From assembly GCF_902712875.1 (NCBI RefSeq), contig NZ_LR743509.1:3052001-3116000 (forward strand): a stretch of DNA of 64,000 nucleotides. Direction: 5' to 3'. Below are positions 19,175-28,933 of the stretch, piece after piece. A program made the translations under genes and the position numbers. Source of the DNA: Hyphomicrobium sp. ghe19. GTDB taxonomy: Bacteria; Pseudomonadota; Alphaproteobacteria; Rhizobiales; Hyphomicrobiaceae. The notes beneath the pieces were generated by a model. That model saw only the letters and a list, made by a program, of their open reading frames with translations. It did not search any database and was not told the origin of the DNA. Within the stretch, counting starts at the first letter, position 1, and every line of letters begins with the position of its first letter.

Positions 19175-20314
19175 ATGCATTTCCCAAAGATGCCTGTTCC
19201 CACACCTGATGTTTGGAAGGCCGGCCTACGCACGGCGGTCGCCGGCGGGCTCGCTTATGGTGTCGCGGAGTTTTTCGCCCTCCCCCAGGGCTTTTGGGCC
19301 GTCGTAACAGCCATTGTGATCATGGCGCAGCCGCGGGTCGGTGCGTCACTCAAAGCCGGCGCCGATCGCTTTGTTGGCACGATCGTCGGTGCATTGGCCG
19401 GCTTTTTAGTTGCCACGATAACTCCGTCGACGGTGTTCGGCACGGCGAGCGGCTTAGTCGTTTCTATCGGAATTCTCGGGATGCTGGCAGCACGCGATTC
19501 AAGCTTCCGTGTTGCGCCAATGACGGCTGCGATTGTGCTCATAAGCCCAGCCAGCCATGCCGTGGCCTGGATCTCGGCGTTGCATCGCGTGATCGAGATT
19601 TTTATCGGCTGCATCATCGGCATCCTTGTGTCGCTGTTCGTCGCGCCAGCGCGGTCTGATACGGCAATGCGGGACGAGGCAAACCATGCGCTGACACTTC
19701 TCGCTAACCTGATATCGCTTTCCGTCGATCGCCAGGAAGGCAAGCCGGTCGACAGCGAGATTTCGAAGGCGAATAAAGATATCGACGGTTCCTACCGCAG
19801 AATCGCGACGCTCACGAAGGAAGTCGCGGAGGAGGAAGCCACCCATATTGCGCGAAGCACCCTCGATCCGGCGCGCCTGCGGCATAACCTGATCGATCTG
19901 CGGTCGGCGGTATTCGTCCTCCGCAGCGTCTCCCGGAAGCCGTGGCCGGCGGCCTTCGGCGACGCGATGATCGTCCCAACCCGCGTGGTCACGGCTGAGA
20001 TCTGTGACTACATGCTGGCCCTGGGAGCCGCGATTACCTCCGCTCGCTCCACACCGTCTAAAGAAATTTTGAGTACAGGATTTGTTGCGTATTCTTCGGC
20101 CGCTGCCGCGGCCCTCGATGCATGGCGAACAGGTGCTGGTGTGCAACCGACCGGTAACGCCGGCAAATCCGCCCTGGCCGATCCGCCAGCTCTCGGCAAG
20201 TCCGGCCCCGACTACATTTCAAATGTCTCTTTTGCGCTTGAGCAGATTCGCTACGCGCTCGATGCGCTCGCCGACTGCATCGATGGCCGTTCCGATGAGG
20301 CGACGAGTACGTAA
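19175..20314 (+). CDS. FUSC family inner-membrane protein
   Basis: A 379-residue protein whose N-terminal 165 residues hold about six transmembrane helices with the FUSC/aromatic-acid-exporter pattern (LRTAVAGGLAYGVAEFFALPQGFWAVVTAIVIM and GTIVGALAGFL). The C-terminal half is cytoplasmic and helical. FUSC proteins are linked to efflux of aromatic acids or fusaric acid. The start ATG at 19175 has a GGAGGGAA site four bases before it; an upstream TTG frame is rejected. The two fluoride channel genes follow after 27 bp, probably in one operon. Confidence 0.88.
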   Translation: MHFPKMPVPTPDVWKAGLRTAVAGGLAYGVAEFFALPQGFWAVVTAIVIMAQPRVGASLKAGADRFVGTIVGALAGFLVATITPSTVFGTASGLVVSIGILGMLAARDSSFRVAPMTAAIVLISPASHAVAWISALHRVIEIFIGCIIGILVSLFVAPARSDTAMRDEANHALTLLANLISLSVDRQEGKPVDSEISKANKDIDGSYRRIATLTKEVAEEEATHIARSTLDPARLRHNLIDLRSAVFVLRSVSRKPWPAAFGDAMIVPTRVVTAEICDYMLALGAAITSARSTPSKEILSTGFVAYSSAAAAALDAWRTGAGVQPTGNAGKSALADPPALGKSGPDYISNVSFALEQIRYALDALADCIDGRSDEATST

Positions 20315-20341
20315 CCACACGACTGTCCGAAGGAGATCACA

Positions 20342-20731
20342 ATGACTGCTCTGGACGTGATGTGGGTCGGCCTCGGCGGTGGGATCGGATCGTTGCTGCG
20401 TTGGTGGGTCGGGCACGTTACAGGACGCGTCTATCACGGCTCCTTTCCGCTCGGGACTTTTCTGATCAATATTACCGGCGCCTTCATCATCGGCTATCTG
20501 TCGGAACTCTTCTCCGTCGACTGGCGCGACCGGTACGGAGCATCTTTGAATTCCGGTGTTCTGACCGGATTCCTCGGGGGCTACACGACCTTCAGCAGTA
20601 TGCAGCTCGATGCCGCCAAGCTCAACGCATCGAATGGCGCGGGCTACGCTACGTACTATCTGGTGCTGTCAACGATTGTCGGTCTGATCGCCGCGTGGTG
20701 CGGGTTCGCGCTCGCCCGCCTACAGGGATAA
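20342..20731 (+). CDS. crcB1: Fluoride channel subunit CrcB/Fluc 1
   Basis: A 129-residue protein with four transmembrane helices. Family marks are the GTFLINITGAFIIGYL segment with the pore-lining Asn, and GFLGGYTTFSSM with the phenylalanine box and central Na site. Fluc channels let fluoride leave the cell and protect metabolism. An AAGGAG element lies just before the ATG. It is followed 12 bp later by a second, different crcB. Confidence 0.94.
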   Translation: MTALDVMWVGLGGGIGSLLRWWVGHVTGRVYHGSFPLGTFLINITGAFIIGYLSELFSVDWRDRYGASLNSGVLTGFLGGYTTFSSMQLDAAKLNASNGAGYATYYLVLSTIVGLIAAWCGFALARLQG

Positions 20732-20743
20732 GGAAGACTGGCG

Positions 20744-21148
20744 ATGATCAATGTCATCATTCTCGTATTCGTCGGCGGTGCGATAGGCGCCATGCTCCGC
20801 GAATTCATAATGTTGATGGTTCCACATGCGGAAGGCTTTCCGCTCGACATTCTGGTCGCCAACCTCATAGCTGCGTTTCTGCTCGGGCTGGTGACGGCGC
20901 TGCACAAGCGCGCTGTTTTAACCGACGATGTCAACTCTATGCTCGGCACGGGCGTCATGGGTGGGCTGTCGACCTTCTCGAGCATGGTCTATGGCGCGCT
21001 CATTCTGATGATGACGTCGACGTCGGATCTGACGGTTGCGATCCTTTATCTCTTGGCCAACCTGATCCTCGGTTACATCGTCGTCATTCTCGGTCTGAAG
21101 CTCGGCGGCGACGGCGTGACGCCAGCTCCGCGGCCTCGCATTGGGTGA
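20744..21148 (+). CDS. crcB2: Fluoride channel subunit CrcB/Fluc 2
   Basis: A 134-residue paralogue of the previous gene. It keeps [11 protein letters not shown] and [12 protein letters not shown], but the Asn segment reads [12 protein letters not shown], without the leading GT. The two genes are distinct enough to suggest that they form a heterodimer or have diverged in role. It has its own AGGAAG ribosome site. It ends six bases before the convergent membrane protein gene. Confidence 0.92.
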   Translation: MINVIILVFVGGAIGAMLREFIMLMVPHAEGFPLDILVANLIAAFLLGLVTALHKRAVLTDDVNSMLGTGVMGGLSTFSSMVYGALILMMTSTSDLTVAILYLLANLILGYIVVILGLKLGGDGVTPAPRPRIG

Positions 21149-21154
21149 GCGGCA

Positions 21155-22279
21155 TCATGCGGGTTTCGGCGGGCTGTGATCGGGCTTGGTATGAGCGTGC
21201 GGGAGTATCCAGGGCTCCTCGACCGGCATGCGTGTCGATTTGGCGATCAGGCGAACGCTCTCTTCGAATTCCGCGCGCAGCCTGACGAAATGGGAGCGGC
21301 ACGCATCCCTATCGCTTTTCACCGGCAATCCTATTTCGGCAAGCCTGTCGTAGAGAATGTCGAAATTCGCGATCAGTTGCGGATCGACACTCTGTGTTGA
21401 CCAGGCGTCCGCCGGAGTATGCGGATTTAGCTCAACGGCAATATATTTGAGGCAAACGGTGCCGATACGCCTGCAAATGCGCGCCGATTCCGTATCCTTG
21501 TCAGGGAGGCAGGCTGCGAAGAGAGACGCGGAATCGAGTACGGCGGCAGCGGCGCCAACCCAACTCGCTCCGCGATAGATCGATGGCACGTAAGCAAGTA
21601 TCGGCGCGATCGAATGCGTTTCAAAGACGCCGCGAAACCAGATTTCCCATTCTTCCCAGACGCTATCGTGCTTGAGCTGGCCAGTGCGATGCAGCGTTTC
21701 AAGCAGGCTGGATGTGGTGGGCCGGCGACCCGTCCGCGCGTAGAGCCAGCCGACCTTGCGCTCGCGAACCTGGACAGCTGCCTGGTAGCCTGGAACGAAG
21801 GTGAACAAGAGGATGACAACGGCGAGCCCAATGCCTGCTTCGAAGATTGCGAGGTACTCACCGAGAAGATGCGACGGTGTTTTGAAGCCGAGCGTACTTA
21901 GGGCCGAGCCGCTGGAGCTAAGGTCTTCCGGAAAGCCCGGCTCCAACCTCAGACCCCAGAGAATGAAGGTGAACGACATCTGGACAAGAAGGAACCAGCA
22001 TACGACGCAAATGAAGATGAAGATCGGAAATATCCAGGCTTGAAGCCGTTGCGTCCGCGCATAGTCGCTATCTTTCCCGATGAGACTATAGACAAACGAC
22101 ACCGCCGCGGAGCGGGCGCCGATCTCGACGAGATCGGGTTCGCGCCGGTTGATAAGCATTACCCGCACAATCGAACGAAAATAAAAGTACAGTCCGAGGG
22201 CGCCGATGATGACGGCCACAACGCGGAATACGGTGTCCATCCAAAAGCTCCAAAACGTGAGCCGAACCGCCTCTCGCAA
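21155..22279 (-). CDS. Membrane protein with K-channel-like pore loop, unknown
   Basis: A 374-residue protein with about four transmembrane helices in residues 15-185 and a soluble helical C-terminal half. Between two helices lies SALSTLGFKTPSHL, followed by a helix with FEAGIGLAVVILLFTFVPG, an arrangement like the pore loop and inner helix of two-helix potassium channels. The filter is not canonical (TLGFKTP rather than TVGYGD). Similar uncharacterised bacterial proteins have TLGFA-type loops. It follows the urea transporter gene by 15 bp on the same strand, so it may be the last gene of the urease operon. Function unknown; an in-frame ATG at 22240 is an alternative start. Confidence 0.72.
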   Translation of the reverse strand: MREAVRLTFWSFWMDTVFRVVAVIIGALGLYFYFRSIVRVMLINRREPDLVEIGARSAAVSFVYSLIGKDSDYARTQRLQAWIFPIFIFICVVCWFLLVQMSFTFILWGLRLEPGFPEDLSSSGSALSTLGFKTPSHLLGEYLAIFEAGIGLAVVILLFTFVPGYQAAVQVRERKVGWLYARTGRRPTTSSLLETLHRTGQLKHDSVWEEWEIWFRGVFETHSIAPILAYVPSIYRGASWVGAAAAVLDSASLFAACLPDKDTESARICRRIGTVCLKYIAVELNPHTPADAWSTQSVDPQLIANFDILYDRLAEIGLPVKSDRDACRSHFVRLRAEFEESVRLIAKSTRMPVEEPWILPHAHTKPDHSPPKPA

Positions 22280-22294
22280 TGGACAGTGACGGCC

Positions 22295-23341
22295 TCAGGT
22301 CGGCGGCAGGTCCTGAGCCACCGGGTGCTTCGTGAAGAGGCCGTTCTTGATCTCTTCGTGGGGGTGCGGTTTCAGCTTGGCCTTGGGCAGCAGGAACAGC
22401 CAAGTCGCGAAGACGAACGGCGCTGTAAAAGTCGGTATGCCGATCGGCGTCATGGCCGTATCGAGGGCCGCCTGAACGATGACGGTGAAGATTGTTCCTA
22501 GCAGAGCGTAGAGGGTGACGCGCCAAGACGGCGCGTAGAAGACGCAACCGAGTGCGACCGCTGTCAAAACTGGGCTGAAGCCATAGAGGCCATTAGCGAT
22601 CGCGCTCGGGCTGCCGCCGAAAATCAAGGCTATGATTATGCCGACCGCAGAACCAACCAGGGCGAAAATGGCGGCGGCGCGGGAATTGATGAACAACCCG
22701 ATCACGACGAGAAGTCCGCTGATGGCATTGTTGATCAGGAAGACTTGCGCCGGTCCTTTGAACAAATACTCTAGGTAATTCCCCAGCGTCGCATGAAGGT
22801 CTGTGACGTTGGCTGCGTGGGGGAGTGCGGGAGCAGACAAGCCCGCAATCGGAATGCGATGAAAGGCATAGGCGCTCAACATCAGAAACCACGTCGTGAG
22901 GACGAACGGGAATGTGAGAGCCGCCACTCCCCATGTCTTCATGATGTTGGAGATCGCCAGCATTACGACGGTCGAGACGGCGGCGCCGATGATGAGCAGA
23001 ATCCACATCGTCCAACCGGGCGCGATGAAGCTCGGCACGGCGGCTCCAACCAGAATTCCATTGAAGCCGAATAGTCCCTGCCTCAGCGATGGCTCATCGA
23101 CATCGAGCAGGACCGCAGTGAAGGTTGCTATTATGAGAGCGATCGTGGCCCCCACAGCGACGGCAACCTGCCCTGCTACGATCGAGCCCCACCAGATGGC
23201 AGCCAGGAAGAATATCCCCGTCAGCGGATTGTTCTGGAAAATGACTTGGCCTGCACCGCGGAGGCATTCATCGATAAATCGGACGACGGGGTTGCGGTTC
23301 GCCATATCGTCCCACGCGTTGATGTTCGCCGCGTCCGCCAT
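22295..23341 (-). CDS. ureT: Urea transporter (UT family)
   Basis: A 348-residue membrane protein with the twofold repeat of UT/Yut urea channels: GLFGFNGILVGAA in the first half and GLYGFSPVLTAVAL in the second, each preceded by a pore helix and a half-helix. It lets urea cross the inner membrane. It comes directly after ureD in the urease operon (8 bp), giving the order ureABCEFGDT. This is the gene order I recall for the Brucella ure2 operon. Confidence 0.93.
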   Translation of the reverse strand: MADAANINAWDDMANRNPVVRFIDECLRGAGQVIFQNNPLTGIFFLAAIWWGSIVAGQVAVAVGATIALIIATFTAVLLDVDEPSLRQGLFGFNGILVGAAVPSFIAPGWTMWILLIIGAAVSTVVMLAISNIMKTWGVAALTFPFVLTTWFLMLSAYAFHRIPIAGLSAPALPHAANVTDLHATLGNYLEYLFKGPAQVFLINNAISGLLVVIGLFINSRAAAIFALVGSAVGIIIALIFGGSPSAIANGLYGFSPVLTAVALGCVFYAPSWRVTLYALLGTIFTVIVQAALDTAMTPIGIPTFTAPFVFATWLFLLPKAKLKPHPHEEIKNGLFTKHPVAQDLPPT

Positions 23342-23349
23342 GATTCACC

Positions 23350-24264
23350 TTACGCCCAGAGGAATTTTTCCGGCGCGGGAACGCCGACGACTTGCTGGCG
23401 AACACGCGACCAGAACTTCCGAATGGCTGCATTGACTGGCGCCGTCTCCATGCCGAGAACCTTGAACACCAGACCGGCGTCGTGAGGCAGGCGGCTGGCT
23501 CCGATTGCAAGTCGCTCCGCCTTGTCAAATGCAGGTTCTATGGCATCGAGCAGGTGATCGGCGTGCACTTTCGGGGTCAACACGATGACGTTTCCGAATA
23601 CGTCGAACGAGCCCATTGCGCCTAAGCGCGAGACATTCGTCTGGGCCGGCTCGATGATGAATTTCTCGGTGAAAAGAGAGGTGCCGTCGGGGCGTGCCGC
23701 CGAGACCGTGGACGAGAATACGTCGTACTGGAACAGCTCGCTCTTATGATATTTTCTCCCAGGCATGAGCACTTCCGAGTAGATCAGCGTCGCCGTCGGA
23801 TCAACCGAGATATGCGTGCGCTGAACGAAGCGGGAGTGCTTGTGAGGGATGATGGGGAACGGCATGTATTCGAGATAGGCATCGGCTCCGAGCGTCAAAT
23901 TCTGCGTCTGAGTGGCGTAGTTGGCGTCCATCTCGTGAATGCGCGTCGCCGCCTGCGTATTGACGTGAGCCTGTGTGCCCGGCGCCATTCCGATCTCGAC
24001 GAGGTAGCGGTCACCCTGCAGGATGCCGCCGGCATTGGAGGTGATGCTGACGCAGGGAAGCGCCGGCATTTCCTCATCCCAGTACAGAGCTTGCTGAACG
24101 ATTAGCGGCGCCCGCCGATGCAGCGTCGACAGCACTGTTCGTTCCGGGCGGGGCTCAAACCCAAGCCGCACCATGCCGACTTTACCGAACGATCCGCTGC
24201 GGAGCTGCGGTGGCTCGTCCTGGTAATTCGCCAGTTCACGCGCGGTGTCATGCACTTGCATCAA
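23350..24264 (-). CDS. ureD: Urease accessory protein UreD
   Basis: A 304-residue UreD. Recognised by [12 protein letters not shown], then [21 protein letters not shown] and the C-terminal VLGMETAPV region. UreD binds the apo-urease and, with UreF and UreG, helps carbamylate the lysine and deliver nickel. Its ATG overlaps the ureG stop by four bases, which implies coupled translation. The distance of ureD from ureA (end rather than start of the operon) is typical for this divergent urease type. Confidence 0.93.
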   Translation of the reverse strand: MMQVHDTARELANYQDEPPQLRSGSFGKVGMVRLGFEPRPERTVLSTLHRRAPLIVQQALYWDEEMPALPCVSITSNAGGILQGDRYLVEIGMAPGTQAHVNTQAATRIHEMDANYATQTQNLTLGADAYLEYMPFPIIPHKHSRFVQRTHISVDPTATLIYSEVLMPGRKYHKSELFQYDVFSSTVSAARPDGTSLFTEKFIIEPAQTNVSRLGAMGSFDVFGNVIVLTPKVHADHLLDAIEPAFDKAERLAIGASRLPHDAGLVFKVLGMETAPVNAAIRKFWSRVRQQVVGVPAPEKFLWA

Positions 24265-24899
24265 GCGATCTGCTTCTGATCATTGACGTCGAACAGCACA
24301 TTTTCCCGGATGAGTTCGACGAGCGCGGCGATGCCCTCATTGGTCTTACAGTTCGTGAAGACGAAGGGCTTTTTGCCACGCATCATGCGGGAGTCGTCCT
24401 CCATCACCTGCAAGCTGGCGCCGACATAGGGAGCCAGATCGATCTTGTTGATGATGAGGATATCCGACTGAGCTATGCCCGGACCGTTCTTGCGCGGGAT
24501 TTTGTCTCCGGCGGCCACGTCGATCACATAGATGAAGAAATCCACCAGCGCCGGGCTGAAGGTCAGAGTCAGATTATCGCCGCCGCTCTCGATCAGCACG
24601 ATATCGGAGTCGGGAAACTTTGCTTCCATCTCCTCAACGGCGGCGAGGTTCATGCTGGGGTCTTCGCGCACGGCGGTATGCGGACAACCGCCCGTCTCCA
24701 CGCCAATGATGCGTTCTTCCATCAGGATGCCACGGAGGGTCCGCTGAACGTGTTTGGCATCCTCGGTCGTGACCACATCGTTCGTGATAACGAGAACGCG
24801 GCTGCCTAAATTGACGAGAGCGGGCGTAATGGCCTCGATGATGGCGGTCTTGCCGGAACCTACGGGGCCGCCGATGCCGATGCGGGGAATTTTCTTCAT
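24261..24899 (-). CDS. ureG: Urease accessory GTPase UreG
   Basis: A 212-residue SIMIBI GTPase. The P-loop GPVGSGKT is at residues 11-18, the metal-binding [12 protein letters not shown] (CPH motif) follows, then ESGGDNL and NKIDLAPY for guanine recognition. It supplies GTP energy and nickel for urease maturation. It sits between ureF (15 bp) and ureD (overlap). Confidence 0.96.
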   Translation of the reverse strand: MKKIPRIGIGGPVGSGKTAIIEAITPALVNLGSRVLVITNDVVTTEDAKHVQRTLRGILMEERIIGVETGGCPHTAVREDPSMNLAAVEEMEAKFPDSDIVLIESGGDNLTLTFSPALVDFFIYVIDVAAGDKIPRKNGPGIAQSDILIINKIDLAPYVGASLQVMEDDSRMMRGKKPFVFTNCKTNEGIAALVELIRENVLFDVNDQKQIA

Positions 24900-24914
24900 A
24901 TTATTTGTTCCAAT

Positions 24915-25667
24915 CTAATTCATGAACATGCGGACGTGGCCTTTGACGTGTACAGCGGCGAGGATGTCGACCATCGGCAGAAAGCTCGCCATGTCGTTCA
25001 ACTCGGCGTCGCGAACCTTCTCATAGGCAGGCGCCACCATTCGGGTTGCTTCGAGAAGGATTTTCTGGGTATCGACGAACGATAGGCGCATCAGGCGCAA
25101 AGCGGCGCCGAGAATTGTGGTGGCGATGCCGTATTGCTGGGCGCCGAACGCGTCTCTCGCTTCAACGCCAAGGGCCGCGAGCACGAGCGCGAGGCTGACC
25201 GGATGTGTGCCGGCGGTTTGCGCCTGCTTGATCCGGACGAGCCATTCGTGATTGAGACGGTCCGACATGATGGCATCGGCAAGCTCGGCCAGCTTGCGCC
25301 CCATCCGCACGGTCATCAACCGTGTTTCCTCGTTGAGTTTGCGCTCGAACGCCGCCCGGTCGACGATCATCAGCGCATCGATATCCTTCGCCTTGGCGGC
25401 CCGATGGGCGCAGAGCAAGGCAACGCCGTCGGACGTCGCCGATTGATGCATCACGGTCAGAACGAATTCCCTGAGACTAGGAGCATCGCTGACGATCTCT
25501 TGCTGGATCGCCGACTCAAGGCCGTTCGAAAATGAAAAACCGCCGATGGGGAGCGCGGAATCTCCGAACTGCAGAAGATGCAGCACCTCCGGAAGGCGCC
25601 GATACGAATCCGTCAGGTCAGTGACCGTGGACGTGCGGCTGTTCGTGAGTATCGTCATGGCCGTCAT
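24915..25667 (-). CDS. ureF: Urease accessory protein UreF
   Basis: A 250-residue all-helical UreF with LQFGDSALPIGGFSFSNGLE, the classic N-terminal signature. It bridges UreD and UreG on apo-urease. The first 16 codons overlap the His-coding 3' end of ureE by about 50 bases in another frame. ATG codons at 25667 and 25658 are both possible starts; no later start before the conserved region is available. Confidence 0.93.
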   Translation of the reverse strand: MTAMTILTNSRTSTVTDLTDSYRRLPEVLHLLQFGDSALPIGGFSFSNGLESAIQQEIVSDAPSLREFVLTVMHQSATSDGVALLCAHRAAKAKDIDALMIVDRAAFERKLNEETRLMTVRMGRKLAELADAIMSDRLNHEWLVRIKQAQTAGTHPVSLALVLAALGVEARDAFGAQQYGIATTILGAALRLMRLSFVDTQKILLEATRMVAPAYEKVRDAELNDMASFLPMVDILAAVHVKGHVRMFMN

Positions 25668-26268
25668 GGTGATTTACCTCATGCTCATGGCCGTGCGGTG
25701 GTGGGCCGTGCGAACGTGAGCCGTGCGAATGGGATGCCTCTGTCGCGCCGCCGAAAAGCCGCCGGGCTTCATGCGGCGCCATGTAGGGGATGACCTCGGC
25801 GCCTGGCATGAATTCGTAGCGAATGCCCGGCAAAGCATGCGTTTTCATTACGGATGCCATCACCTTGCGATCGACGGTGAGGGGCACAAACACCCGAGAG
25901 CTTTTGACGATGGCCGGCCAATGCTGATTGCCAAGCGCATGGCCCAGCTCGAACATCGTCCGGAGGGCGAGCTCCGTCGGCTGTTCCATTATGGCTGTCA
26001 GGTCGATCACCATGACCTCTTTCAGATTTATCCGCGCGACGATCGCCTCATGGTCCCGCTCGTTCCAGAACAGGATGTCTCCGTCGTGGAGGTGCGTATT
26101 GCGATCCAACGACAGCGCGAGTTCGACATCATTTTCGGTGGCTTTGCGCAGCCGGCTCTTTTGGGCTTCCCATTGATCCAGTACAAGCCAGTCAACACGC
26201 GCACCTTCGAGACGAGATGCCCAATCCGGTTCGCCTGAATTGCCGACGATACCCTCAATGATGATCAT
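25618..26268 (-). CDS. ureE: Urease nickel chaperone UreE, His-rich tail
   Basis: A 216-residue protein. The N-terminal half matches the UreE peptide-binding and metal-binding domains (the GDILFWNERDHEAIVARI region, then LGHALGNQHWP with the conserved His). The last 40 residues are extremely rich in His (SHSHGSRSHGPPPHGHEH onward), a nickel-storing tail as in Klebsiella UreE. It donates nickel to UreG. It lies 33 bp after ureC. Confidence 0.93.
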   Translation of the reverse strand: MIIIEGIVGNSGEPDWASRLEGARVDWLVLDQWEAQKSRLRKATENDVELALSLDRNTHLHDGDILFWNERDHEAIVARINLKEVMVIDLTAIMEQPTELALRTMFELGHALGNQHWPAIVKSSRVFVPLTVDRKVMASVMKTHALPGIRYEFMPGAEVIPYMAPHEARRLFGGATEASHSHGSRSHGPPPHGHEHEVNHHDGHDDTHEQPHVHGH

Positions 26269-26301
26269 GCTCAGTCTCCGTGTTGCAGGGCCTGTTCCAA
26301 T

Positions 26302-28029
26302 TCAACTGAAGAAATAGAGCTGGTTGAGTGCGATCGATCTTGGTGGGTCGACCGTGATGTGGACATCATCGACCATGACAGCGAAGGTCTGGGGATTGAC
26401 CCAAATGTTCGGGAGATAGTCGTTGCGCACCATGTGTCTCTTGCCGAGCACGCGGGTCTGCGAGACGGGGACAACCATGCGCTCGAGGCCGTAACGCTCG
26501 GCGATGTCGTTGTCATACGAGGCGCGCGAGACGAACGTGATCGAATTCTTAATTCCGGCCTGCCCAATTCCGCCGAACATCGGCCGATAGTAACAGGGTT
26601 GTGGTGTTGGCAACGACGCGTTCGGATCGCCCATATTTGCCCAGACGATGAAGCCGCCCTTCAAAACCAATTTTGGTTTGGCGCCGAAGAACCCCGGCTC
26701 CCACAGAACGAGATCGGCGAACTTTCCAGGTTCAACCGAACCGATCACATCAGACAAGCCGTTCGTTATGGCGGGGTTGATGGTCACCTTGGCGAGGTAC
26801 CGCAACACGCGGAAGTTATCGTTGCCGCTGTTCTTGTCCTCGCCCAGCGGACCGCGCGCCTTCTTCATCATATCCGCTGTCTGGAATGCGCGCAGGAACG
26901 ACTCGCCGATGCGGCCCATGGCTTGAGAGTCGCTGCCGATCATCGAGATCGCGCCCATATCATGCAGGACACTTTCCGCCACGATCGTTTCGGCGCGGAC
27001 ACGGCTTTCGGCGAAGGCGACGTCGGATGGGATTTTCGGGTTGAGGTTGTGACAGACCATGATCATGTCGAACAGCTCGGCGACGGAGTTCACGCCGCAA
27101 GGAAGCGTCGGGTTCGTCGAACTCGGCAAAACATTGCTTTGGCCGACGACCTTCAGCAGGTCCGGCGCATGTCCGCCGCCGGCGCCTTCACTGTGGTAGG
27201 TATGAATCGTGCGGCCGTTGAATGCAGCAATCGTATCTTCGACGAACCCAGACTCGTTCAGGGTGTCCGTGTGGACCGCGACGGCTACATCGTAGTCGTC
27301 CGCAATCTCGAGGCAGGCGCGGATAGCGGCCGGAGTCGAACCATAATCCTCGTGCACCTTGAAGCCGGCACAGCCGCCCAAGATCTGCTCGACGAGGGGA
27401 TCTTGGGCGGAGCAGTTGCCTTTTCCGCAGAGTCCGATGTTGATTGGAAGACCCTCGATCGCGCGCAGCATCATCTCGAGGTTGCGCGGACCGTTGGTCG
27501 TCGTGACGCCATTCGTTCCGTCCGTGGGGCCTATGCCGCCGCCCCAGATTGTCGTGATCCCGTTCGACAGTGCGGCGTAGACTTGCTGGGGTGAGATATA
27601 GTGCACGTGGACGTCCATCGCGCCCGCGGTGAGGATCAAGTGCTCGCCGGAAATTGCATCTGTTGCCGTTCCTGTGACGAGGCCCGGCGTCACGCCTTCC
27701 ATGGTCGATGGATTACCCGCCTTGCCGATGCCCACAATATGGCTATTGCGGACCCCGACATCAGCCTTGATCACCCCGAGCATCGCGTCGATGATCGTGA
27801 CGTTGGTGATGACGAGATCGAGACAGCCGGCTTCTTGAGTCAGCAGGTTGTCGGATCCCATCCCGTCGCGCAGCGTCTTGCCGCCGCCATACTGAATTTC
27901 GTCGCCGTAAACGCGAAGATCCTTCTCGATCTCGACATACAGGTCCGTATTGCCAAGGCGTATTTTGTCGCCGACCGTCGGACCATAGAGGTCCGCGTAT
28001 TGTGCGCGCGAAATCTGTGTCATGGTCAT
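26302..28029 (-). CDS. ureC: Urease alpha subunit UreC, divergent
   Basis: A 575-residue nickel hydrolase that splits urea into ammonia and carbamate. Against Klebsiella UreC with a constant +7 offset, all nickel ligands are kept: His141, His143, carbamylated Lys224, His253, His279 and Asp367; substrate His226 and flap Cys326-His327 are also kept. Several near-invariant segments differ: HYISPQQ for HFICPQQ, TTNGPRN for the usual TPGPW, and CHN for CHH at 326-328. The pattern marks a divergent lineage, like the ure2-type ureases. A GAGG site lies before the ATG. Activity is likely but not certain. Confidence 0.95.
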   Translation of the reverse strand: MTMTQISRAQYADLYGPTVGDKIRLGNTDLYVEIEKDLRVYGDEIQYGGGKTLRDGMGSDNLLTQEAGCLDLVITNVTIIDAMLGVIKADVGVRNSHIVGIGKAGNPSTMEGVTPGLVTGTATDAISGEHLILTAGAMDVHVHYISPQQVYAALSNGITTIWGGGIGPTDGTNGVTTTNGPRNLEMMLRAIEGLPINIGLCGKGNCSAQDPLVEQILGGCAGFKVHEDYGSTPAAIRACLEIADDYDVAVAVHTDTLNESGFVEDTIAAFNGRTIHTYHSEGAGGGHAPDLLKVVGQSNVLPSSTNPTLPCGVNSVAELFDMIMVCHNLNPKIPSDVAFAESRVRAETIVAESVLHDMGAISMIGSDSQAMGRIGESFLRAFQTADMMKKARGPLGEDKNSGNDNFRVLRYLAKVTINPAITNGLSDVIGSVEPGKFADLVLWEPGFFGAKPKLVLKGGFIVWANMGDPNASLPTPQPCYYRPMFGGIGQAGIKNSITFVSRASYDNDIAERYGLERMVVPVSQTRVLGKRHMVRNDYLPNIWVNPQTFAVMVDDVHITVDPPRSIALNQLYFFS

Positions 28030-28095
28030 TTGCCTCGATGTGTCACCTGAACGACCGATACCGATATATTGCCTGCGAGACTTGGCTGCGGCCTT

Positions 28096-28572
28096 TCACT
28101 TCTGGGGTGTCACGGATTTGAAGCCGCGCTTTCCGGCGCGTCTGATTGCCATGTCGAAGTTCGGCCGATAGTCCGGGGTTGGACCGTCGCCAACCCATCC
28201 GTCGACAAGGTTATTGAAGCCGTACGCAAACATCTTTCCCGCGAAAGGCACGAGCGTCACTTCCTTTTCGTCGCCTGCCTCAAAGCGCACCGCGGTATTC
28301 GCCGGGATATCGAGGCGCTTGCCGAACGCTTGCGCACGATCGAATTCGAGATAGCGGTTGGTCTCGAAGAAATGGAAATGCGAGCCGATCTGCACCGGCC
28401 GATCACCCGTATTGCGAACCTTCAATTTTGTGCGCGACCGGCCCGCATTGATTTCAATTGGATCCTTCGCAAGAACATAGCCGCCGATAGGCCTTACAGA
28501 CTTGTGCGGAACATCGGCATGTTCAGGTTGCGGATGTGCGGGTGCTTGCTGTTTGCTGGGAGTTTTAGCCAC
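28096..28572 (-). CDS. ureB: Urease beta subunit UreB
   Basis: A 158-residue subunit. The conserved core [18 protein letters not shown] and [19 protein letters not shown] are plain. An N-terminal segment of about 25 residues rich in Pro, Gln and His and a 40-residue C-terminal extension go beyond the usual 100-110 residues. It packs with UreA and UreC to form the trimer of the holoenzyme. It follows ureA after 58 bp. Confidence 0.95.
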   Translation of the reverse strand: MAKTPSKQQAPAHPQPEHADVPHKSVRPIGGYVLAKDPIEINAGRSRTKLKVRNTGDRPVQIGSHFHFFETNRYLEFDRAQAFGKRLDIPANTAVRFEAGDEKEVTLVPFAGKMFAYGFNNLVDGWVGDGPTPDYRPNFDMAIRRAGKRGFKSVTPQK

Positions 28573-28630
28573 AGACGCCTCCTACGTTTGCGTCGAGATG
28601 CAATTGGAATTCGGATATGGCTATTGCCGA

Positions 28631-28933
28631 TCAGGTTATGGGATTGTGCAGGCTGACGAGCCGGCTGCCATCGGAGAACGTCGCTTCAACCTGTATGAGC
28701 GGCAGCAGACTTGGCACGCCTTCCATCACATCGTCCGCCTTGAGGACCGTGCGGACATTATCCATCAGCTCTTCGACGGTTTTTCCCTCGCGGGCGCCGT
28801 CCAGTACCCACGCACAAAGCACTGCGACGGTCTCCGGATGGTTCAGCTTGATGCCCTTGGCTTTGCGCTTCAGCGCAACTTCCGAAACCATATGAATTAT
28901 GAGCTTGTCGAACTCTCGGGGGGTGAAATGCAT
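28631..28933 (-). CDS. ureA: Urease gamma subunit UreA
   Basis: A 100-residue subunit starting [15 protein letters not shown], which fits the normal length. An upstream in-frame extension to 29014 is rejected because the ATG at 28933 has a GGAGG site 8 bases away and begins the conserved sequence. [28 protein letters not shown] and the C-terminal [12 protein letters not shown] are typical. First gene of the urease operon. Confidence 0.95.
   Translation of the reverse strand: MHFTPREFDKLIIHMVSEVALKRKAKGIKLNHPETVAVLCAWVLDGAREGKTVEELMDNVRTVLKADDVMEGVPSLLPLIQVEATFSDGSRLVSLHNPIT

Noticed and set aside
26359..27594. A 411-codon open frame antisense to ureC
   Set aside because: It lies entirely opposite a firmly identified ureC, has no family pattern, and its composition is that expected of a GC-rich shadow frame.
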